From a virus, in IMG/VR virus record IMGVR_UViG_3300019776_001107, positions 1 to 57,537 of that record: 57,537 nt of DNA; one strand, given 5' to 3'. A program made the position numbers and the translations under genes. Within the stretch, counting starts at the first letter, position 1. Each line of letters begins with the position of its first letter. The notes under the pieces are model-generated. The model made no database searches. It saw only the letters and a list, made by a program, of their open reading frames with translations, and was not told the origin of the DNA. This document shows, in pieces, positions 1 to 5,999 of this stretch.

Positions 1-54
1 CCACAAACCCTGACGGAGTCAATGAAGAATCTGATCACGGAACTTGCGCAATGA
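1..54 (+). CDS. C-terminal end of a gene entering from the left (partial)
   Basis: Frame 1 is open from the window edge to a TGA at 52-54 and gives 17 residues ending LTESMKNLITELAQ, an amphipathic helix typical of a protein C-terminus. Its family cannot be told from so little. A tRNA 3'-end-like fragment begins only 31 bp after the stop, and such fragments often lie next to integrase genes, so an integrase of a neighbouring element is possible. That is inference from position only. The call that this is coding at all rests on a short open frame. Confidence 0.35.
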   Translation, partial: PQTLTESMKNLITELAQ

Positions 55-85
55 AGTTCATTCGCCCAACAACCGCCACCCACTA

Positions 86-109
86 GTTCGAATCCTACCC
101 CCTCCACCA
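86..109 (+). other. tRNA 3'-end-like fragment (possible attachment-site relic)
   Basis: The bases GTTCGAATCC match a T-arm (G53, TTC at 54-56, C61), and are followed at the right spacing by a 7-nt acceptor-like strand CCCCTCC, a discriminator A and CCA (107-109). The upstream bases do not pair with the T-stem, and no GGAGGGG acceptor partner lies upstream, so this is a fragment and not a gene. Integrative elements that use the 3' end of a tRNA leave such a duplicate at their far end. If so, this marks the right end of an element lying left of the window. Confidence 0.45.
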
Positions 110-137
110 TCGTGGATCGGGGCCAGAGAGGCACATG

Positions 138-155
138 CAAAACCCCAGTGTTTTG
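138..155. terminator. small hairpin after the plus-strand tRNA-like fragment
   Basis: CAAAAC (138-143) and GTTTTG (150-155) form a 6-bp stem with a 6-nt loop, about 30 nt after the CCA of the tRNA-like fragment. The stem is weak and AT-rich, so terminator function is only suggested. Confidence 0.25.
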
Positions 156-280
156 ACGACTCGCGCGACTCGAAAAACGACTCGATTTAGGCAGCGCGAC
201 GCGAAATGCAACGCCGCAGGCGCCATGCACCGAGTTGCATGGGCGCTACAGACGGCCAAAGGAACTGGCCAGAAATGCGA

Positions 281-305
281 AAAACCCTGGAAAAACCAGG
301 GTTTT
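281..305 (-). terminator. intrinsic-terminator-like hairpin
   Basis: AAAACCCTGG (281-290) and CCAGGGTTTT (296-305) form a perfect 10-bp stem around an AAAAA loop. Read on the minus strand the right arm ends in a run of five T, as in a factor-independent terminator. It lies right after the minus-strand tRNA-like fragment (307-330), the expected place for a tRNA gene's own terminator. Confidence 0.5.
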
Positions 306-306
306 A

Positions 307-330
307 CAGCGGAGAGGACAGGATTCGAAC
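307..330 (-). other. second tRNA 3'-end-like fragment, minus strand
   Basis: Read on the minus strand, GTTCGAATCCTGTCC (330 to 316) is followed by the rest of a CCTCTCC acceptor-like strand and G, resembling the 3' end of a serine-type tRNA. The last three bases read CTG instead of CCA. Only some T-stem pairs form and no GGAGAGG partner lies at 380-410, so this is a fragment. A terminator-like hairpin follows. If it is an attachment relic, the element lies to its right, which would place the defence island and prophage in one element. The intact tRNA would then be beyond the right edge, unseen. Confidence 0.4.
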
Positions 331-467
331 AAGTACCAGAGTTCAAAGGAATCCAGCTCATTTCATTACCGCGCGACGCGAAAAACGACGCGCGCCGATC
401 TCAGGGTTTGGAGACGACTCGAAGCACCGACCATCGCTTCGTAGCATTGACTCCGCGGCGCACTTTT

Positions 468-597
468 TTACAGGGTCACGAATTGGGCGACGCTCCGAAA
501 TTGCGGGGTCACCGGATTCCGTTTCCAGGGTCATTTTCAGAGTCACATCAAAATCCCTAGCAAAAATACAGGGTCACGAATTCGGTTTACAGGGTCA
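468..597. repeat. cluster of (T/A)TACAGGGTCA repeats
   Basis: TTACAGGGTCA occurs at 468-478 and 587-597, and ATACAGGGTCA at 567-577. Looser GGGTCA copies occur between them near 507 and 534. CAGGGTCACGAATT appears twice. The same word in reverse orientation, TGACCCTGTAATG, occurs at 54995 and 55038 beside the integrase region. Function unknown; possibly a host-wide interspersed repeat or element-end repeats. Confidence 0.5.
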
Positions 598-630
598 ATG
601 GACTGTGCTGAGAGGAAAGTTCGTTTAGGT

Positions 631-1410
631 TCAAATCGTGATCTGCAATTTGGTCTTGCGCATCTGATCAAGAACCGTGAAAGCTGCTTGTTCTAGCACT
701 GGCAGTTCCTGGCTCGCACCCTCAATCATAGTGATCGTGATTGGTTCGTTTCCGTGGGAAATGTCATTGCGCAACTTCACGACTTTTCTTACCCTCTCAT
801 CGTCGTTTAACAGATCGGGCGCATCTCCGTTCGCGAACAGATCCCTGGTTAGCTGGGCAACAGCTTTTCGAACACCGCCATCGCCCTTCTCCCACGTGGA
901 TTTGTCCGCATAGGAATCCGCTAATCGCTCAATGACGCGCCAGTAACAACAGAAATCGTCAAGAACATCATTGCCAATGAGTCCTTTTCGATACCAACTG
1001 GCAGCGGCAAGATAGCGAGGGTGCTGCTCTCTCAGAGCCACTAATGAGCCGGTTACCCAAGACCATTCATCGTGAGAAAGGATGCGTTTGACTTGCATTG
1101 GCTGTCGAAAGTTTCGACCGCGTTCCTCGCGAGCCTGGCTTTCCTCGATGAAGAACTGGAGTGGACATTGCGTGCAGGCGGTCAACAAATCGCAAAGCTG
1201 AGACAAATACACGATTCCAACCCGCCTTGCAGAATCTGGTGCATGAGCAAGGACATCGAACGTAACTTCTATGCAATCGGATTGGCGGTCAGGAACCAGA
1301 GAAATTTCAGTGAAAAACTCCCTTGAAGGGTGACGAGCCTTTATGACTCGCTCTGCATGGCGAGGAAATTCGTCAGACAGCTTGATAGGGCCATAGATTT
1401 GTACTCGCAT
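631..1410 (-). CDS. HEPN-motif protein (possible RNase-type defence protein)
   Basis: A protein of 259 residues if translation starts at the ATG at 1410; an upstream in-frame start at 1518 would add 36 poorly protein-like residues, so I prefer 1410. Near the C-terminus (about residues 214-219) it has RNDISH within KLRNDISHGNEP, which fits the R-x4-H motif of HEPN domains. Many HEPN domains are metal-independent RNases in toxin and defence systems, while others are non-catalytic. The N-terminal two thirds are not recognised. It follows the response-regulator gene on the same strand after about 120 bp, so it may or may not share its transcript. HEPN class: moderate confidence. RNase activity: inference. 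Confidence 0.6.
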   Translation of the reverse strand: MRVQIYGPIKLSDEFPRHAERVIKARHPSREFFTEISLVPDRQSDCIEVTFDVLAHAPDSARRVGIVYLSQLCDLLTACTQCPLQFFIEESQAREERGRNFRQPMQVKRILSHDEWSWVTGSLVALREQHPRYLAAASWYRKGLIGNDVLDDFCCYWRVIERLADSYADKSTWEKGDGGVRKAVAQLTRDLFANGDAPDLLNDDERVRKVVKLRNDISHGNEPITITMIEGASQELPVLEQAAFTVLDQMRKTKLQITI

Positions 1411-1531
1411 TTGAAACTTTTTTGCTCTAGGCAGGGATGGAAAGAGTTCGTTTGACGGCACACTCAGGCTCCTTTTTGAATGACATTGAAGAATAGCAGG
1501 GGGATAAAGACAGGGCAATCATTGAAAAGGT

Positions 1532-2587
1532 TCACGCTCCAACCAGCTGGTAGGTTCCGGTTTTGCTGGGACCGATGAACTCGATGCGGCCAGCGGCTCG
1601 TAGCGCGTCGAGCTCGCGTTTGACGGTTTTGAGGCTGCAACCCAAATGGGTCGCGATGCTTGTCGAACGGAGTTTCCCGCCTTCGCGAAGAAGTTCTAGG
1701 ATAAGCTCCCGTCGGCCTGATGTGGATTCATTGGATGCGTCCGCTACTGGTTCGACTTTCCGAGCGTCCCGGACTGTGATCCATTCGTTGAACCGATAAC
1801 CTGGTCCGCCACTTCGAATGATGTCCTGCTTCTCGCAAATCAGTCCAAGCTGCGTCTTCAGCAAATCGGAAGCCGAGTCTCGGAATGCTCGGATCGAGCA
1901 AGCGATCGAATTCTGGCCCGATGCATTACCGATCTCGCTAACAAGCTCCGGACCACTCTTGGCCACCCAAACGCCTGTTCGTGTCTTGACGTTGAGAGCT
2001 TCGAGGATCCGTCTCGTTTGCTTGGACCTGGAATAGTAGAAAACCGTCTGACCGCAGAGCGTAACACGGTCTGACATGAAAACCAGTTCTCCGCCTTCGA
2101 ATGGCCGGGTTTCGATCACCGGAGTCTCGCGGACGATGGAGGTGACTTGCGGTTTCGGTCCCTCGAAATCCTTGCCGCCGGATCCGTGAGATTCGAGCAC
2201 GGATTGGATCACGCTCGATAGAGTCCTTCCCTTGCTCGAAAATGGCTTGGAAATAAACTCCCGAACGCCGCTGCGCTGGAGATCTGCCGAGATGTCCAAG
2301 CATTCAGCTAGGTGGGCGGTCATCATAACCACCGGCGGTGGGTTCGGCTTTTTCATCCGCTGGATGTCTCGAAGCAGATTCATGCCATATTGCTTATCGG
2401 CTCCACCACGGTTGGCTTTGGCTGGGATCTGAAAATCCAGCAATACAAGGTCGTATTCTTGGCCGGCCAAGAGCTGTTTGGCATCCTGCTGATTGGTCGC
2501 GACGTCGAACTCGAAGTCCAGCGAAAACAGCACATCCTCAACCATCTCGACGATCGTGGGATCGTCCTCCACAACAAGCACCTTCAT
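1532..2587 (-). CDS. response regulator with C-terminal helix-turn-helix
   Basis: The 351-residue product starts with a receiver domain: KVLVVEDDP at residues 2-10 supplies the acidic pocket, LVLLDFQIP places the phospho-acceptor Asp at 51, and VVMMTAH and the FISKPF lysine follow. The receiver has a short insertion after the Asp (AKANRGGADKQYG). A central region of about 150 residues is not recognised. The last 60 residues (LILELLREGGKLRSTSIA through RELDALRAAGRIEF) form a DeoR/winged-helix-type DNA-binding fold. I chose the ATG at 2587 over a GTG at 2596 because the kinase stop codon ends at 2597. It is the partner of the kinase just upstream and probably controls transcription. Confidence 0.85.
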   Translation of the reverse strand: MKVLVVEDDPTIVEMVEDVLFSLDFEFDVATNQQDAKQLLAGQEYDLVLLDFQIPAKANRGGADKQYGMNLLRDIQRMKKPNPPPVVMMTAHLAECLDISADLQRSGVREFISKPFSSKGRTLSSVIQSVLESHGSGGKDFEGPKPQVTSIVRETPVIETRPFEGGELVFMSDRVTLCGQTVFYYSRSKQTRRILEALNVKTRTGVWVAKSGPELVSEIGNASGQNSIACSIRAFRDSASDLLKTQLGLICEKQDIIRSGGPGYRFNEWITVRDARKVEPVADASNESTSGRRELILELLREGGKLRSTSIATHLGCSLKTVKRELDALRAAGRIEFIGPSKTGTYQLVGA

Positions 2588-2596
2588 CTGCAACAC

Positions 2597-3748
2597 CTAC
2601 TGATTCTCTCGTGGCAACAAGATGGTTACCGTGGTTCCCTCATTCTCGCGACTCTCCAGTCGTAAAAGTCCTCCATGTGCCGCTACGTTGCGCGCCGCGA
2701 TCGGTAGCCCGTAGCCCGTGCTTTGTCGTTTCGATTTGTTCCGACGACCGGGTGTCAACAACAGCGGAGTTCTCAGCTCTTCGTCGCAAATCCCTTGGCC
2801 CGTATCCTCGATCGTCAACGTGACCCACTTTTGGCATGTCGACGCCGCAATCCGAATCGCCCCGGGTCGCATCGTACCGTTGGCTTGGAATGCCTCGAAC
2901 GCGTTCTTGAACACGTTTGCCAGTGCGATCACGATTTGGTGCCGCGCCAGGGGCACGACGATCGATTCTGGCACGTCCTGTTGGACCGATACGAGGTCTG
3001 GGTCGAACTTGGCTTTGCGTACGTTGTCGCGCGTCAGTTCCAGCGCCTCGGCAACTAGAACGACCAGCCGCTCGGGAAATCGCTCGGTGGGGACCGGTCG
3101 AGTAAAGGTGACCATGTCTTCGACCGACGATTCCAGCAATTGCAGATCATTGCGGACCCGGACTCCATACCGTTTCGCTTGGCTGCCTGAGTCGGCGATC
3201 ACTTCCTCGATCAGCGAATAGCAGTTCACCTTCAGGTGAGTCATAATGCTGCGCAAATCGTGGACAATCGAAGCAACCAACATTTCGCTATACCGCTCGG
3301 CCATCCGCAGCGATTTGGTCGCTGCTGCTTTGCCAAACTCATCCTCGATCGCTTGCAACTGCGCCGAAACCTGGTCTGCCGATTTGCGTGCCTTGCCTGT
3401 GGCCCGAATCTCTCGCTTGCGACGTTCGATTGCCCGTTCGACCGAACGCCTCACGTAAGTGTTCGAATCGGCCATGAGCAGATCAGTCAATCGTTGCGAT
3501 TCAGCCTCTGGTAGCACCGGCAGCAAATCCGCGATTGCGGCTCGGACCTCCCATTTCGGATCCTTGGCCAAATGATTCACTAGTAGAAACGCTGTTTCCG
3601 AAGCAGTGCCGACGATAAAGCTCTCCTTCATGCTCTGGGCAAGGCTACGACGCACCCACCAAGGGATGGCATTGGCTCCCCCTTGGAGTTGCTGCAGTGC
3701 CTCGCGCAAGCACGATTCCGAGCTTTCGACGGTCGTCTCAGTACTCAT
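2597..3748 (-). CDS. histidine kinase with HEAT-like N-terminal repeats
   Basis: The 383-residue protein has no membrane segment. Residues about 25-110 look like HEAT repeats (SETAFLLVNHLAKDPKWEVRAAIADLLPVL and next unit). A helical stretch then leads to the phospho-acceptor box SIVHDLRSIMTHL with His163, followed by the ATP-binding lobe: N box NVFKNAFEAFQ, G1 box DTGQGI and G2 box TGYGLPIA. It is therefore a soluble sensor kinase. The ATG at 3748 overlaps the end of the ATPase gene by 11 bp, implying translational coupling. Protein-binding HEAT repeats in place of a transmembrane sensor suggest that it reads the state of another cytoplasmic protein, perhaps the neighbouring ATPase. Confidence 0.85.
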   Translation of the reverse strand: MSTETTVESSESCLREALQQLQGGANAIPWWVRRSLAQSMKESFIVGTASETAFLLVNHLAKDPKWEVRAAIADLLPVLPEAESQRLTDLLMADSNTYVRRSVERAIERRKREIRATGKARKSADQVSAQLQAIEDEFGKAAATKSLRMAERYSEMLVASIVHDLRSIMTHLKVNCYSLIEEVIADSGSQAKRYGVRVRNDLQLLESSVEDMVTFTRPVPTERFPERLVVLVAEALELTRDNVRKAKFDPDLVSVQQDVPESIVVPLARHQIVIALANVFKNAFEAFQANGTMRPGAIRIAASTCQKWVTLTIEDTGQGICDEELRTPLLLTPGRRNKSKRQSTGYGLPIAARNVAAHGGLLRLESRENEGTTVTILLPRENQ

Positions 3749-5624
3749 AGCGACTCTTCCTTGCCTTGAATGCGTTCTCTCCACCTTCGAGCAGATCGAT
3801 AATGTTCTGTTTGCACTCATCGACCGTTCCCACGTTCGCCATGCGAGCGGTCACGCCATCGGAATCCAGCACAAAGAGTCGCTCGGTATTGCCCAGGACT
3901 GGGATGTTGGGATTGTGGGTTACGAAAATCATCTGCCGGCGATCTTTCATCTGATGGATCGCATCGACGACCGCGCCAGAAATGAATCGGTTGTCGAGAT
4001 TGTCCTCTGGCTGATCGACCAATAAGGGATTAGCGCTTTCGAGCAACAATAACGGCAATACCGTCGTGCACTTCTGTCCGGTCGATAGCGAGAGGGACTC
4101 TTTGTACGTGTCCCCATCCTTGAGTTCGATTGTGGGAAGATCCATCAGCTCCACCGTTTCCAGCTCGAACAATACCGGAGAGTTGGCCATGGTCGTGACC
4201 ACTTTCTCGGCTTGGTCTGGATTCAGTTCTGCTCGTTCAATCAGCGCTCCGGAATCGCGACGACGCAGTGCGACCACCAAATCCCAAGGAACAAAGGCAT
4301 CGACAATCTTCTGGGCGACGACTCCATGTTTGACCCGAGCGTTCTTGAGTCCGTCTTCGAGGATCTTTTGGTAACGCTCCGGGTTGCCGTTCTGCGAAAT
4401 ACTGACACGTATCGAAGGAGCGAGTTGCGAATTGATGTTCTTGACAATCGATTCGCGGACCGCGAACCGCTCGTCTCGCTGTTCCGAGAGTTGCCGAATG
4501 AGCGTCTGGCGTTGGGTTTCCAGGTTCCCAAGCTGCTCGATGTTCTGTTGCTTCTGACGTTGCTTAGCCAGAAGGTCGTTTCGGTGGCGTTCCAACTTGG
4601 CTCGCTCTGCCGCTTGCCCTTGGGCTTCTTGGTGCTTTTCGATGAGTGACTGAAATTCCATCTCCTGCTGGCGATGAGTGGTCGTCAGGCGAGTCCCCAT
4701 GGCGGTGACTTGGTTGATCGACTCAGCGATTTTGGTTTTCGCATCCTGGATCATTTGGTCGATCGCGATTCCGCATTGGCTCACAATGTTCAGGAGTTCT
4801 TGGACCATTTGGCCATTGGGTCCGTCGGCGACTTCGCGATCCAGGAGAGAAGCAGCGCTTTGGACCAAGCGTCCTTTGAAGCCAGAGAAATCCTCGTTGC
4901 ATTGCACGAGAGCCTGGTATCCGGAGCGAGCGATTCGGTGTTCGCGGTCGCGCAGAGCTTTTAGGTTGTGTGCCTTATTGATCGTTGCAGCGTCTTGACC
5001 ACCCGCGGCACCGAAGCGGGCCAGATTCTCTTCGACGCTTGCAAGTGCTGCCAGTTCGTCGGTCAGAGCAGTAATCCGCTGCTGAACCGGGATGATTTGG
5101 CTTGCGTTGGCAGCAAGCTGACTCGTGATGTGTTGGATGCGTGATTCGATTTCGGCGATCGAGTCGGCTTGGAATTTGTCCAAGAGTGCCAACTGGGATG
5201 CTTTGCAGTCTGCAATCGTTTCGACTTCGTTCTGGGAGTAGATGTCTGCGCCGAAGAACATGCCGGTTTTGAACGAAATGTCCGTTGGCTGGCGCTCGAT
5301 CGTCAGAACAATCGGTTCTTCGCCCGAGGAGCGGCTGACGATGTACTGCATACCGTCTTTAGTCTCGATCGTGACCTCGACGCGTCCACCTGCGAGGTTC
5401 TTTTCCACGAGGGATTCGATACGTCGTCGTTCGATCGGATGCTCTTCTCGGCTAGGCAGTGCGTCTAGTGCGAAGCGGACGAACTCGAGCATCGTCGTTT
5501 TGCCGGCCCCGCGAGCTCCGATGAAGCAATTGAGGCCGTCGGCCAATTCGAACTTGGTTCCATCGAGAAATCCCCCGATGATGGAGATGCACCGGATTCG
5601 GTGCGAGCTGAAGTGCTGACTCAT
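3738..5624 (-). CDS. SMC/RecF-like AAA ATPase with coiled coil
   Basis: The 628-residue product has an ABC-type ATPase head split by a coiled coil. Walker A is GARGAGKT (about residues 36-43). The C-terminal head carries LSLSTGQKCTTVLPLLLL (signature), LLVDQPEDNLDN (Walker B) and MIFVTHNPNIPV (His switch). Residues about 150-400 are rich in heptad-like Gln/Glu/Ala stretches typical of SMC arms. There is no recognisable nuclease domain, unlike OLD or TrlF-type relatives. The start is the ATG at 5624; a TTG at 5651 is the alternative. It is the first gene of the ATPase-kinase-response regulator operon and may sense DNA ends or phage replication; that role is inferred. Confidence 0.8.
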   Translation of the reverse strand: MSQHFSSHRIRCISIIGGFLDGTKFELADGLNCFIGARGAGKTTMLEFVRFALDALPSREEHPIERRRIESLVEKNLAGGRVEVTIETKDGMQYIVSRSSGEEPIVLTIERQPTDISFKTGMFFGADIYSQNEVETIADCKASQLALLDKFQADSIAEIESRIQHITSQLAANASQIIPVQQRITALTDELAALASVEENLARFGAAGGQDAATINKAHNLKALRDREHRIARSGYQALVQCNEDFSGFKGRLVQSAASLLDREVADGPNGQMVQELLNIVSQCGIAIDQMIQDAKTKIAESINQVTAMGTRLTTTHRQQEMEFQSLIEKHQEAQGQAAERAKLERHRNDLLAKQRQKQQNIEQLGNLETQRQTLIRQLSEQRDERFAVRESIVKNINSQLAPSIRVSISQNGNPERYQKILEDGLKNARVKHGVVAQKIVDAFVPWDLVVALRRRDSGALIERAELNPDQAEKVVTTMANSPVLFELETVELMDLPTIELKDGDTYKESLSLSTGQKCTTVLPLLLLESANPLLVDQPEDNLDNRFISGAVVDAIHQMKDRRQMIFVTHNPNIPVLGNTERLFVLDSDGVTARMANVGTVDECKQNIIDLLEGGENAFKARKSRYEY

Positions 5625-5999
5625 GGTTGCCCCTGCAATCGATACAAACAAAAAAGTTGAAGATTGCTAGCACTGTCGCAGAGGGTGGGACACGTTTGGT
5701 CCATCGAGGAAGAAAAATGGGAGTTCTTTGATCGCTTTGGGTGACCGAAACATGTTCGAGAACAGGGCCCATGCTGCGGGAACTAACTCCTCTCAAACCG
5801 GAGTAGAGACCTCTCTCCAGCCAACTCATCGACGCATTCGGTTGGTTCCGAGAGCTAGAAATCAACCACAGAGACCGATCTCAGTTTGGCTGATTTCTAT
5901 AGAGGATCCGCAATTCCTGGAGAAGTCCACGCCAACGATGGAGCGGGGGCAGTGTGCTGGAATACAGCAAACATCACGTCAAAAGAAGTGTTAAGAAAG
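5625..5999. other. gene-free gap of about 375 bp
   Basis: No believable coding frame lies between the helicase stop and the ATPase start, both on the minus strand. The gap most likely carries the promoter for the ATPase-kinase-regulator operon. I could not pick out a clear -35/-10 pair, a strong hairpin or a tandem repeat. Confidence 0.5.

Larger units (their letters stand above)
163..392. repeat. three copies of a GCGCGAC(T/G)CGAAA motif
   Basis: A 22-nt unit beginning GCGCGACTCGAAAAAC (163-184) recurs as GCGCGACGCGAAAAAC (371-392) with two differences, and a shorter copy GCGCGACGCGAAA lies at 194-206. The copies span the gap between the two tRNA-like fragments and run past the second. Their role is unknown. 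No believable gene occupies 110-600. Confidence 0.4.

Noticed and set aside
135-628. Several overlapping plus-strand frames in the left flank
   Set aside because: They run through hairpins, tRNA-like fragments and repeats, have no family resemblance, and read as Arg-rich non-coding sequence.
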